This document shows, in pieces, positions 18,201 through 25,572 of a DNA stretch of 38,475 nt. Source of the DNA: Acidobacteriota bacterium (GTDB lineage Bacteria; Acidobacteriota; Blastocatellia; Pyrinomonadales; Pyrinomonadaceae). The notes under the pieces are model-generated. The model ran no database searches, was not told where the DNA came from, and was given only the letters and a program-made list of their open reading frames with translations. Position 1 is the stretch's first letter, and the number at the start of each line of letters is the position of its first letter. The position numbers and the translations under genes are program-made. The stretch is from positions 17,632 to 56,106 of the forward strand of contig JAIVJI010000011.1 of NCBI GenBank assembly GCA_020200135.1. Direction: 5' to 3'.

Positions 18201-18281
18201 CATCAAGGTCGGCGCGAGCGCCGCCGAGAGAACGAGCAGGCACGCGAAGCGACTGAAAACACCTTTCGGGTTGAAGCTCAC
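15237..18281 (-). CDS. Oar-type TonB-dependent receptor
   Basis: This outer-membrane protein of 1014 residues has a signal peptide ([21 protein letters not shown]). A carboxypeptidase-regulatory-like beta-sandwich follows ([62 protein letters not shown] in pieces across about 30-100), then a plug-like region ([30 protein letters not shown]) and a long beta-barrel ending in GVRMDF with the terminal aromatic. This is the expanded Acidobacteriota-type family. The substrate is unknown; no partner substrate-binding lipoprotein is adjacent. The frame opens at 18368, but that codon lies in the promoter -10. GTG 18281 has AAGGAGG 8 bases upstream and is chosen. It is a single-gene unit bounded by a promoter and the bidirectional terminator. 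Confidence 0.9.
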   Translation of the reverse strand: [1014 protein letters not shown]

Positions 18282-18366
18282 TGCTCTGGCCTCCTTCAGT
18301 TGTAGATGAAAACGAAAGTACGGGGCAACGAACTTAAACTGCGTGAGAAGTTTTCGACAGGCGAAC

Positions 18367-18396
18367 ATTATTCCACTCCCCCGCGCGCGCTGTCAC
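18367..18396 (-). promoter_or_regulatory. Candidate promoter of the TonB-dependent receptor
   Basis: On the minus strand GTGACA (18396-18391), an 18-base GC-rich spacer and AATAAT (18372-18367) are each one mismatch from consensus. This predicts a leader of about 80 bases to GTG 18281. The rest of the gene-free stretch 18282-18594 shows only GC-rich sequence and a short A/T tract around 18400-18420, with no supportable gene. Confidence 0.4.
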
Positions 18397-18594
18397 CAAC
18401 TATTTTCCTAATAAAAAAGCGCCGCCCGCGCCGCCGTGGCTGGCCGCCGTCCGAATTTTTGAATGCCCCGGACGGATTTTCGGATGAGCGCCGCGGCGGC
18501 GCGCCTCTTCGTGCCCTCCCCGCGCGCCGGGACGCGGCGAGTTTATCGAGTCCGGCATCTCGCGGCGGGCCGCAACCACGTCTCGCGAAAGCCT

Positions 18595-18984
18595 TCAGTC
18601 AATGCACATCCGCTTGAGGAAGATTTTCTGCCCGCCCTCGTCGAGCGTGAGGCCGTCGGCCGTGACGACGCCTTTGAACTTGCGCGGCTCGTCGCCGGGC
18701 AGCGTGAACGAAATCTTCCGCGCCTCGACGTTCACCTGCGCTTTGACGAGGACGGGCGGAAGCAGCACTCCCTCCGCGACGGTCACGACAACGTAGAACT
18801 GCCCGTCGGAGTCCGTCAGGTAGACCTGCATCCCGCCGTAGTCGCCGCCCTCGCCGGCCTTGATGTTGCCGAAGACGCCCTCCGTGTGGAACGGCTTCGA
18901 CTTCGACCCGCCCTGCGCGTACGCGGCCGACGCGGCCACCAGACAGAACACACAGCATAAGACGACTCGCGAAAAAACTTTCAT
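18595..18984 (-). CDS. Secreted hypothetical protein
   Basis: This 129-residue protein has a signal peptide (MKVFSRVVLCCVFCLVAASAAYA, cleavage after AYA-Q likely). A small beta-rich domain follows (VFGNIKAGEGGDYGGMQVYLTDSDGQFYVVVTVAEG ... KISFTLPGDEPRKFKGVVTADGLTL) that ends with a Cys near the C-terminus (KRMCID). ATG 18984 is chosen over the upstream codon at 19008 because AAAAGGGTGG precedes it at good spacing. The repeated turn-strand pattern resembles small lipocalin-like or jelly-roll envelope proteins, but no family is recognised. It appears monocistronic. Confidence 0.65.
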   Translation of the reverse strand: MKVFSRVVLCCVFCLVAASAAYAQGGSKSKPFHTEGVFGNIKAGEGGDYGGMQVYLTDSDGQFYVVVTVAEGVLLPPVLVKAQVNVEARKISFTLPGDEPRKFKGVVTADGLTLDEGGQKIFLKRMCID

Positions 18985-19260
18985 CAACGCCACCCTTTTC
19001 ATGTCCATGTTTTCGAGTTAAATGCACGCGCCGGCTCAGCGGCCCTCGGCGAAGGCCCTGTCGGCCGTCTCGCGCGCCTTAACTGCGGGCCGGACGCCCC
19101 GGTGCGAGCCGGCCGCGCCGAAGTCGGTTCTAATTTCGTAGCCGCTGAAGTACCGGCGAGAGGGCAAGTTTGGCGGGGTCACGAGACCGTCACGGCGAAC
19201 CCCAAACCGGCCGGGATGGTAAAGCATGGTTCGCCGCAAGTCAACGGGCATCTACGCCCG

Positions 19261-19692
19261 CTAACTCTTCAGCTTCAGCCCGAAGTGGTGGGCCTCGATG
19301 GCCATTCTTTTGGCGAGGTAGAACCTGTGGGCCGCGAACCTCTGCACGCCCGAGTCGAGGTGGAACTGTTCGCAGCCTTCGCCCCTCGCGTGCGCGACCA
19401 GCCAGTCGAAGAGTTGCCCGCCGTAGCCCTTCGACCTCTCGCCCTCTTTGGAAACAAGGTCGTCGACGTACATGAACCTGCCCCACGCGAGGCACTCCGA
19501 GATTCTGAACCCGGCGACGGCCTTCACCTCCCCGCCGGACACGTAAGCCAGCCCGTACCCGGCGGTCTCCATCTGCCTCCTGACCCTTTGGAGAAACTCC
19601 TCCGCCGCGACGTGCGGTCGCAGCTCCGCCATCACGGGGTAGCAGCTCCGAATCTCGTCGTCCTCGACGGCCAGCGCGATCTTCACGCCCAT
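19261..19692 (-). CDS. GNAT-family N-acetyltransferase
   Basis: This 143-residue GNAT acetyltransferase has motif A FMYVDDLVSKEGERSKGYGGQLFDWL, with the acetyl-CoA pyrophosphate-binding R/Q-x-x-G-x-G/A pattern (RSKGYGG). Motif B (CEQFHLDSGVQRFAAHRFYLAKRM) follows. The acceptor substrate is unknown. ATG 19692 has GGAGGTG 5 bases upstream; a TTG at 19704 is the longer alternative. It is the last gene of the minus-strand catabolic run, 48 bases after the enoyl-CoA hydratase. Bases 18985-19260, beyond it, contain no supportable gene. Confidence 0.85.
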   Translation of the reverse strand: MGVKIALAVEDDEIRSCYPVMAELRPHVAAEEFLQRVRRQMETAGYGLAYVSGGEVKAVAGFRISECLAWGRFMYVDDLVSKEGERSKGYGGQLFDWLVAHARGEGCEQFHLDSGVQRFAAHRFYLAKRMAIEAHHFGLKLKS

Positions 19693-19740
19693 CCACACCT
19701 CCAAAGAAACGTCCCCGGCGGACTTCGGAACGACGCCCGC

Positions 19741-20508
19741 TCACTTCGCCTTCGACAGGAAACGCGCGACGCCGGCGCGGCAGTCATCGGTCATGCGCGC
19801 GATGGTGTTGAGGTCGGCGCCGGTCTGGAGCGCGGCGTCGAACGAGAGGCCGTCCATCTGGTAGAGGAGGCGCTTGGTGAGCGTGACGGCGGAGCGGCTG
19901 ACGCGCGCGAAGTCGGCGACGTAGGCTTCCGCCTCCGACTCGAACCCTTCGTCGCCGTAGACGCGGTTGACGAGCCCGACGCGCTCGGCCTCGGCGGCGG
20001 AGATTTCTGCGCCGCGCGTGACCATCTCGAAGGCACGCTTCTCCGAGACGTTGCGGCGCAGGATGGCCATGACCATCGCGGGGACGAAGCCTATCTTCAC
20101 CTCGGGGTAGCCGAACCGCGCCGACGCCGAGGCGAGCACGACGTCGCACGCGGTCGCCAGCCCGCACCCGCCGGCGAGGGCGCGCCCGCGCACGGCCGCG
20201 ACGACGGGCACGCGCAGTCGCCTGACGAGGGCGTAAAGCTCCATCAGCGAGCGCGCGTCGTCGAAGTTGTCCGAGACCGACCCCTCGGCGACCTTCGTGA
20301 GCGCCGAGAGGTCTGCGCCCGAGCAGAAGTCCGCGCCCGCGCCCGTGAGCAGCACGGCGCGCACGTCCTCGCGCGCGCCGGCGTCGCGCAGCGCCTCCTT
20401 GAGGCCGGCGACCAGCTCGTCGTTGAGCGCGTTACGCTTCTCGGGGCGGTTGAGCGTGACGCGCGCCACCCCGCCCTCGATGGCGTAAAGGACCGGACTG
20501 TTCTCCAT
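19741..20508 (-). CDS. Enoyl-CoA hydratase family protein
   Basis: This full-length 255-residue crotonase has both oxyanion-hole segments (FCSGADLSAL and RGRALAGGCGLATACDVV) and both catalytic glutamates: E136 in FGYPEVKIGFVPAMV and E161 in AFEMV. The GFVPAMV stretch is reminiscent of the methylglutaconyl/isohexenylglutaconyl-CoA hydratase (LiuC/AtuE) side of the family. That would fit a neighbourhood containing AtuA-like proteins and an acyl-CoA carboxyltransferase. Substrate assignment is inference. It starts at ATG 20508, 24 bases after the TIMP-like gene. Confidence 0.85.
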   Translation of the reverse strand: MENSPVLYAIEGGVARVTLNRPEKRNALNDELVAGLKEALRDAGAREDVRAVLLTGAGADFCSGADLSALTKVAEGSVSDNFDDARSLMELYALVRRLRVPVVAAVRGRALAGGCGLATACDVVLASASARFGYPEVKIGFVPAMVMAILRRNVSEKRAFEMVTRGAEISAAEAERVGLVNRVYGDEGFESEAEAYVADFARVSRSAVTLTKRLLYQMDGLSFDAALQTGADLNTIARMTDDCRAGVARFLSKAK

Positions 20509-20532
20509 AAGTTTCGCGCGCCCCGCGCGGGC

Positions 20533-20997
20533 TCAGAGTTTCGGGTAAGGGTAGAGTCGCGCCCTCGCGCGAAGCCAGAAGCCGCCCAGCCGCTTCATCT
20601 CCTCGTCGGCGTATTTGGCGTTAAGGTTCGGGCCGCAGTCCGTCAGGACGCGCAGCCGCCCCTTCTCGCGCGGGGCGTAGATCAGATAGCTCTCGCCGAC
20701 CGCGAGGTTCAGATCGCCGCACATCACGGGCATGTCGACGTCCGCGACGGCCGTGACCCCGCGCCCCACGTCGCCCCTCCAGCGTTTCTCGACCTCGAAC
20801 CTGACGAGGTACATCGCCATCGGAAAATCTTCCGTGGGGCCGAAGGGGGTCATCTCGGCGACCCTGCCGAGGAAGACCGCGTCCGCCTCGCGGAATTTTT
20901 GGCGCACGGAAAAGCCGGCACACGAGCACGCGAAGGCCTCCGGGGCACACGCGGAGACGAAGCAGACGGCGAGTAGAGACAAAATAACTTTCTTCAT
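20533..20997 (-). CDS. Secreted TIMP/netrin-like (NTR) protein
   Basis: This 154-residue exported protein begins MKKVILSLLAVCFVSACAPEAFACSCAGFSVRQKFREADAVFLGRV. Cleavage after AFA would leave a mature N-terminus C-S-C, followed by a beta-barrel start (ADAVFLGRVAEM). That resembles tissue inhibitors of metalloproteinases, whose mature Cys-x-Cys N-terminus chelates the protease zinc. Further cysteines C93 (MCGDLNL) and C121 (TDCGPN) could pair with C24 and C26. VSAC ending at C17 is an alternative lipobox, which would make it a lipoprotein. Bacterial NTR proteins of this kind are known as a fold family but their function is unclear. It lies between the hydrolase and the hydratase genes on the same strand. 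Confidence 0.7.
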   Translation of the reverse strand: MKKVILSLLAVCFVSACAPEAFACSCAGFSVRQKFREADAVFLGRVAEMTPFGPTEDFPMAMYLVRFEVEKRWRGDVGRGVTAVADVDMPVMCGDLNLAVGESYLIYAPREKGRLRVLTDCGPNLNAKYADEEMKRLGGFWLRARARLYPYPKL

Positions 20998-21022
20998 CTC
21001 ATCCTCCTCTCGCGTCCGCCCT

Positions 21023-21919
21023 TCAGCCGTCGAGGAAGCTCAGGAGGGCGGCGTTCACTTCCGTAGGAGACTCCTGCTGCACCCAATGGTTGCTCCGGCC
21101 GAGGCGCAACTCGGTGAAGGGCGCGTCGACGTAGTCGGCGACGCCCGCGACCGTCTCGGGGAGGATGGCGAAGTCGCGCTCGCCGTAGACGAAGAGCGTG
21201 GGGACGCGCACGCGCTCCTGCCGGCTGATTCCCTTCTCCCCGAAGCGTCGTCCGAAGAAGGAGCGGAAGTTGGCGCGGTAGTAGTTGACGGCGCCGGCGA
21301 GCGCGCCGGGCTCGCGCATCGCCGACTTGTAGACCTCGATGTCTTTGTCCGAGAAGGTGCCGGGTCGCGACGTGGCGCGCAGCGCCTTCGCGAGCGCGGC
21401 GAAGTCGTCGCGCGCCATCCACCACTCGGGCACCCTCGGGAGCTGGAAGAAGAACATGTACCAGCTCCTGAGCATCTGTTTGAGCGTCAGGTTGCGCGCC
21501 CAGGCGGCGGGCGGCGGCGTCTGGAGCGAGGCGAGCTTCCAGACGTAGTCCGGGTAGTGCTGCGCCACGGCCCACGCGACCGCGCCGCCCCAGTCGTGCC
21601 CGACGACGGCCGCCTCGCTCGCGCCGAAGTGGCGTATGAGCCCGGTCACGTCGTCCACGAGCCGGCTCATGCGGTAGTCATCGACGCGCTCGGGCTTGTC
21701 GCTCAAGTTGTAGCCTCGCATGTCGGGCGCGACGACGCGGTAGCGCTCGCCCAGGACGGGCAACTGCTTGCGCCACGAGTACCAGCACTCGGGGAAGCCG
21801 TGGAGCAGGACGACGAGCCGCTCGCCCTCGCCGCACTCGGCGTAGTGCAGGCGCACGTCGCCGACCTGCGCGTAGCCGTGCCGGACGGCCGTGTCGGGGC
21901 CGGCGTGTTCTTCAGCCAT
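21023..21919 (-). CDS. Alpha/beta hydrolase, epoxide hydrolase-like
   Basis: This 298-residue hydrolase has the epoxide hydrolase/haloalkane dehalogenase pattern: HGFPE oxyanion segment (H40-E44), nucleophile Asp109 in GHDWGG, acid Asp in YGERDFAI, and base His in SNHWVQQE. Lid tyrosines are candidates in the WYMFFFQLP and GAVNYYRANF regions, typical of epoxide hydrolases. The HGxP and Tyr pattern favours epoxide hydrolase over dehalogenase. ATG 21919 overlaps the stop of the AtuA-C-like gene by 8 bases; a TTG at 21931 is the longer option. It probably acts on an intermediate of the same pathway. Confidence 0.85.
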   Translation of the reverse strand: MAEEHAGPDTAVRHGYAQVGDVRLHYAECGEGERLVVLLHGFPECWYSWRKQLPVLGERYRVVAPDMRGYNLSDKPERVDDYRMSRLVDDVTGLIRHFGASEAAVVGHDWGGAVAWAVAQHYPDYVWKLASLQTPPPAAWARNLTLKQMLRSWYMFFFQLPRVPEWWMARDDFAALAKALRATSRPGTFSDKDIEVYKSAMREPGALAGAVNYYRANFRSFFGRRFGEKGISRQERVRVPTLFVYGERDFAILPETVAGVADYVDAPFTELRLGRSNHWVQQESPTEVNAALLSFLDG

Positions 21920-22268
21920 TTGGTATCTCAATGCCGAGCGCGCGCGCCTCGTCGTCGGGCACCTCGACCTCCATGCGCAGCAGCGCCGTCGAGAAGGTCT
22001 TGCCCTGCGCGTCGGTCATCAGCGAGAGCGTGCCGCCGCCGCCGAGCGACTCGTGCAGGAGGAAGTTGAGCGCGCCGAGGTTGGGCAGCTCGAAGCGCTC
22101 GACCTCGCCGCCGACCAGCCGGCCGTAGTGCTCCTTGACGCGCGCGGCCGTCACCTCGCGCGCGAGCACGGGGTAGAACTCTTCGCGCAGCGCGATGAGC
22201 CCGACGTTGGCCGTGTCGCCCTTGTCGCCCGAGCGCGCGTGCGCGAGTTTCAGAAGTTTGACTTTCAT
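21912..22268 (-). CDS. AtuA C-terminal-domain-like protein
   Basis: This 118-residue protein is equivalent to the small C-terminal domain of AtuA (acyclic terpene utilisation): KVKLLKLAHARSGDKGDTANVGLIAL, and later ELPNLGALNFLLHESLGGGGTLSLMTDAQGKTFSTALL. The ARSGDKGD(T/S)xN motif is diagnostic. The larger AtuA domain is encoded two genes upstream as a separate protein, so the two probably form one complex. ATG 22268 matches the domain N-terminus; a GTG at 22292 would add eight residues. It overlaps the hydrolase gene. Confidence 0.85.
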   Translation of the reverse strand: MKVKLLKLAHARSGDKGDTANVGLIALREEFYPVLAREVTAARVKEHYGRLVGGEVERFELPNLGALNFLLHESLGGGGTLSLMTDAQGKTFSTALLRMEVEVPDDEARALGIEIPNG

Positions 22269-22313
22269 AAAGATGTTGAAGAGGTCGCCCACGGATGTCC
22301 GCGCCGGGGGTTC

Positions 22314-22646
22314 TCAGCGGACGCCCGCGAGTCTCTTGACCGCCTGCCAGTCGCGCTCCTCCGGCGTGGCCGGGTGCGCGATGAAGAAGTCCAGCTCGTG
22401 CGAGCCCGCGTAGTGCGGCTCGCCCCGAAGGACGGACGCGTCCTCGCCGAAGATGAACCAGCGGCTGCGCAGCTCCTCCGGCGACTGCCCGGGCTCGCGC
22501 AGCTCCTCGACCGAGTCCCTGACCCAGCGGCGCGCGAACTCCTTCGCCAGCTCAAGGGTCGGGAAGCCGACGACGACGTAGTCCTCATCGGGGTCGTATC
22601 GGAACATGTCGATGATGAGAACCTCGTAGCTCTCGCTCACACTCAC
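22314..22646 (-). CDS. Hypothetical protein, 110 residues
   Basis: This acidic protein ([28 protein letters not shown] ... FIFGEDASVLRGEPHYAGSHELDFF) has alternating strand/helix character, no membrane segment and no recognised family. Its ATG overlaps the stop of the Nudix gene (ATGA, 22643-22646), and it lies between the Nudix and AtuA-C genes, so it is translated as part of this operon. The overlap is the main evidence that it is real. Confidence 0.65.
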   Translation of the reverse strand: MSVSESYEVLIIDMFRYDPDEDYVVVGFPTLELAKEFARRWVRDSVEELREPGQSPEELRSRWFIFGEDASVLRGEPHYAGSHELDFFIAHPATPEERDWQAVKRLAGVR

Positions 22647-23218
22647 TCACCCCCGGCGACACCTCGCTCCCAAAGCCCGAGCCAGTGGAATCCTACCACG
22701 ACGAGCGCGTGCGTGATCTCGCCGCCGGCGATGAGCGACGGCACGCGCGCGGGCCGGACGAGGCGCACGCGCGTCTGCTCCGTCCCGTGGTTCAAAGGCT
22801 CGTGCCTGTAGACGCAGTCGCGCGCGAGGAACGTGTGAATCCAGTTGTCCTGTATCGCCGGGTTGGGACGCGTCCTGCCCAGGAAGACGACCTCGCGCGC
22901 CTCATAACCGGTCTCTTCCAGCAGCTCGCGCGCCGCCGTGTCGCGCGGCTCCTCGCCGGGGTCAACCATGCCGCCGGGAATCTCAAGGGAGATTTCCCCG
23001 GTGCCGTGCCGGTACTGCTCGATGAAGACGACCTCGCCGTCCTCCGTCAGCGGGATGACGTTGATCCAGTCGGGCGCCTCGATGACGTAGAAGTCGTGCT
23101 CGCCGCGCCCGCGCGGGTCGGCGCTGAAGTCGCGCCTCACCTTGAAGACGCGGCAGTCGGTGACCGGCTCCGAGCGCCCGCGCCGCCAGACCAGCCGCGA
23201 GTCGTCGCCGCCGCTCAA
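22643..23218 (-). CDS. Nudix hydrolase, ADP-ribose pyrophosphatase-like
   Basis: This 191-residue Nudix enzyme has a complete box: G93 x5 E99 x7 R107-E-L-L-E-E-T-G-Y115. The preceding sequence [30 protein letters not shown] is typical of ADP-sugar pyrophosphatases. The start is taken as TTG 23218, which overlaps the AtuA stop as TTGA and has GAGG just upstream; the frame is open far beyond only by shadowing AtuA. A Nudix enzyme in an acyl-CoA gene run could alternatively hydrolyse CoA derivatives, but the EQYRH/ExPGG context favours ADP-ribose-type substrates. Confidence 0.85.
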   Translation of the reverse strand: MSGGDDSRLVWRRGRSEPVTDCRVFKVRRDFSADPRGRGEHDFYVIEAPDWINVIPLTEDGEVVFIEQYRHGTGEISLEIPGGMVDPGEEPRDTAARELLEETGYEAREVVFLGRTRPNPAIQDNWIHTFLARDCVYRHEPLNHGTEQTRVRLVRPARVPSLIAGGEITHALVVVGFHWLGLWERGVAGGE

Positions 23219-24591
23219 ACCTCGGCCACCTCGACGCGGGGCTCGATCTCGGTCTTGGGGATGAGCGCGGGCCAGTAGGCGACTATCTCTTCGACCTTGG
23301 GTCGGCCGCCGGCGAAGCCGGTCACGGCGGGCGGGCCCGTCAGGATGAGCGGCGCGATCTCCTTCGTGAAGCGCTCGACCGCCTTTCGGTCTTCGCCGCG
23401 CACGCCGATGCGGAGCTGCACCTCGGGCGCGTCCGCGTCGGGCTCGCCCGCGAGGTGGCCGTGCGTCGAGTTGACGCCGACGAACTCGGTCAGCGTGTGG
23501 TCGAACTTCAGCCCCAGACGTTCCAGCCGCGCGCGCAGGATTTGGTCGGCGGCGCGCGCCTTGGCGTACGCGTCCGGCCACGCGTAGACGAGCGTGCCGA
23601 CCGCCTTGAACCCGGCGGAGTAGCTGACCGAGACCTTCAGAAACTCGGTCGCCGGCCTGCCCTTGATGCCGCTCACGCGCACGCGGTCGCGCCCGGCGTC
23701 CGCGAGTTGGATGGTCGTGAAGTCCGCGACGCAGTCGGGCGTGATGTAGGCGACGGGGTCGCCCATCTCGTAGACCAGTTGCTCCTTGACCGAGGGGACG
23801 CTGACGCGCCCGCCCGTCCCATCGTGCTTGGTGACGACGAACGAGCCGTCCGGGCCGGCCTCGACGATGGGGAAGCCGACGCCCGCGAGGTCGGGAATCG
23901 TCTGCCATTCGTACTGGCAGTTGCCGCCCGAGCACTGCGCGCCGCACTCGATGATGTGTCCGGCGACCGTCCCCGCGGCAAGCACGTCCCAGTCGTTCTC
24001 GCCCCAGCCGAACTCGTGGATGAGGGGCGCGAGGGTCAGCCCCGTGTCGGTCGAGCGCCCGGTGATGACGACGCGCGCGCCGCGGTTCAGGGCCTCGACG
24101 AGCGGCCACGCGCCGAGGTAGGCGTTCGCGCTCTGCACGCGTTCGCGCACCTTCGAGAGCGGCTCGCCCGTGTCCATGTTGCGCAGCTCGACGCCGCGCT
24201 CGAGCAGCTCGTCGAGCCGCCCCATGATGTCGTCGCCGGTGACGGTGCCAATCTTCAGGCGGCCGCCGAGACCCAGCTCGCGCGCCACCCCGCGCACGGC
24301 CTCGGCGCAGCCCTCGGGGTTGACGCCGCCCGCGTTGGCCGTGACGCGTATGTCGCGCGCGACGCAGGCCGGGAGAATCTCGCGCATCAGCGGGACGAAG
24401 TCGCGCGCGTAGCCCGCGCCCGCGTCGCGCGCGCGCTGCTTCTGCATGATCGACATCGTGACCTCGGCGAGGTAGTCGAGCATGAGGTAGTCGATCGGCC
24501 CCTCCGTGACCTGCCGGACGGGCGCGTCGAGCATGTCGCCCCAGAAGCCCTGCCCGCAGGCGATGCGAATCGTCTCTCTACGTGTGCTCAT
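23215..24591 (-). CDS. AtuA-like protein (DUF1446), large domain
   Basis: This 458-residue protein is homologous to the main domain of AtuA from acyclic terpene (citronellol) catabolism: [85 protein letters not shown] and [14 protein letters not shown]. The biochemical role of AtuA remains unclear. The C-terminal domain of full-length AtuA is missing here and is supplied by the gene at 21912-22268. ATG 24591 ([15 protein letters not shown]) fits the family start, although the frame opens at 24687. Its stop overlaps the Nudix start. It is the head of the coupled set atuA-nudix-hypothetical-atuA-C-hydrolase. Confidence 0.85.
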   Translation of the reverse strand: MSTRRETIRIACGQGFWGDMLDAPVRQVTEGPIDYLMLDYLAEVTMSIMQKQRARDAGAGYARDFVPLMREILPACVARDIRVTANAGGVNPEGCAEAVRGVARELGLGGRLKIGTVTGDDIMGRLDELLERGVELRNMDTGEPLSKVRERVQSANAYLGAWPLVEALNRGARVVITGRSTDTGLTLAPLIHEFGWGENDWDVLAAGTVAGHIIECGAQCSGGNCQYEWQTIPDLAGVGFPIVEAGPDGSFVVTKHDGTGGRVSVPSVKEQLVYEMGDPVAYITPDCVADFTTIQLADAGRDRVRVSGIKGRPATEFLKVSVSYSAGFKAVGTLVYAWPDAYAKARAADQILRARLERLGLKFDHTLTEFVGVNSTHGHLAGEPDADAPEVQLRIGVRGEDRKAVERFTKEIAPLILTGPPAVTGFAGGRPKVEEIVAYWPALIPKTEIEPRVEVAEV

Positions 24592-24696
24592 AAGAGTTCG
24601 GCTGAAAGGAGTTCGGGGGCAGTTTATCGGATACGCGTTGACAAGACAAAGCGGCGCCCCCGCGTGAAGGCGGAAGGCCGTTCGCACAAGTTAAAA

Positions 24697-24743
24697 GGCG
24701 AAAGGGGGGCGAGGAGCGGCGCGGCTCCCGTCCCCCTTTCGCC
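24697..24743 (-). terminator. Probable terminator after the secreted Thr-rich protein
   Basis: The arms GGCGAAAGGGGG (24697-24708) and CCCCCTTTCGCC (24732-24743) pair perfectly. On the minus strand the hairpin is followed by TTTTAACTT. It lies 22 bases past the stop of the gene at 24765-25340 and before atuA, implying that atuA has its own promoter in 24592-24696. Confidence 0.6.
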
Positions 24744-24764
24744 TGCGGCTTCTCTCCCCCGCGG

Positions 24765-25340
24765 TTACAGCGGCGGGGTCGTCGCGTTCGAGTTGTCGCC
24801 CGTGTTGGCGTTCGTGTCCATCGCCGGGTCGGCCGCCGGGCGGCGCGCGCGGCGCGTGCTGCGGCGCGCGGCCATCCCGAACGTGAGCCGTGTGGGAGAG
24901 CCGGGGACGGGCTGGAGCGTCAGCCGGTCGCCGCTCTTGCGCGCGCGGACGTTGGCGACGACCGGCGTCTTGGTCGCGGGGTCCTCGATGTCCGTGAAGT
25001 AGAAGGCCGCGCCGGTGTAGCCGCGCGTGGTCACGGCGTAGACGCGGCCGTTGTGCGTCATCGTGTCCACGGCCAGCGTGAAGCTGTTGCCGGTGATGGT
25101 GAGCGTGCCCGGCCCGCTCATCTCGTGGCCGCCCGTCATCGTCACCTGCCCGGTATACGTGCCCGACAGGTCGGTCTGCTCGCCGCTCACGTCGCCCGTG
25201 CTCCGGGCGGTGGTGTCTTCGGTGGTGCTGCTGTTCGCGTTCTGCCCGAGCGCGCCGGCGTCGGCCAGCACGAGCGAGGCGCAGGCGGCGGCCGCCAAGA
25301 GAAGGACGACGAAGAATCTAAGGCTCCTGTAGTTGCTCAC
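24765..25340 (-). CDS. Secreted Ser/Thr-rich hypothetical protein
   Basis: This 191-residue protein has a signal peptide (FFVVLLLAAAACASLVLADA), then a Ser/Thr/Asp-rich linker. A small beta domain follows (LSGTYTGQVTMTGGHEMSGPGTLTITGNSFTL ... YAVTTRGYTGAAFYFTD), and the tail is Arg-rich then Asn/Thr-rich (RRSTRRARRPA ... DTNANTGDNSNATTPPL). GTG 25340 has AGGAGGAG about 9 bases upstream. The LSGTYTG...G.L.I.GN.F core resembles short lipocalin-like extracellular domains, but no family can be named. It is transcribed with the flow of the region but followed by its own hairpin. Confidence 0.7.
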   Translation of the reverse strand: MSNYRSLRFFVVLLLAAAACASLVLADAGALGQNANSSTTEDTTARSTGDVSGEQTDLSGTYTGQVTMTGGHEMSGPGTLTITGNSFTLAVDTMTHNGRVYAVTTRGYTGAAFYFTDIEDPATKTPVVANVRARKSGDRLTLQPVPGSPTRLTFGMAARRSTRRARRPAADPAMDTNANTGDNSNATTPPL

Positions 25341-25572
25341 GGATGCTTCTCCTCCTGTCTGCTTCTGCGCGCGCCGTGACTTCCGAGAGGCGCGCGTCAG
25401 GGAAAGTGTCTACGACCTCGCGGGGTTCTTCCGCCTGCGCGGGCGAGTCGGGTCGACTTCCACCGTGCGGCGGAAGGGGGACGTTTGCTAACGCTTGCCT
25501 GGTTGGGCGTAGTTTCGCACAACGGGGCCGGCGTTGCACGGATTTTTTTTCCGACGCCGTGGACGCCGCGCG

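Noticed and set aside
15786-18305. 839-codon open frame opposite the TonB-dependent receptor
   Set aside because: Antisense shadow without motif content; the receptor frame is complete with signal peptide, promoter and terminator.
19036-19251. Possible 71-residue protein on the minus strand
   Set aside because: No ribosome binding site, no recognisable motif and an arginine-rich composition typical of random GC-rich frames.
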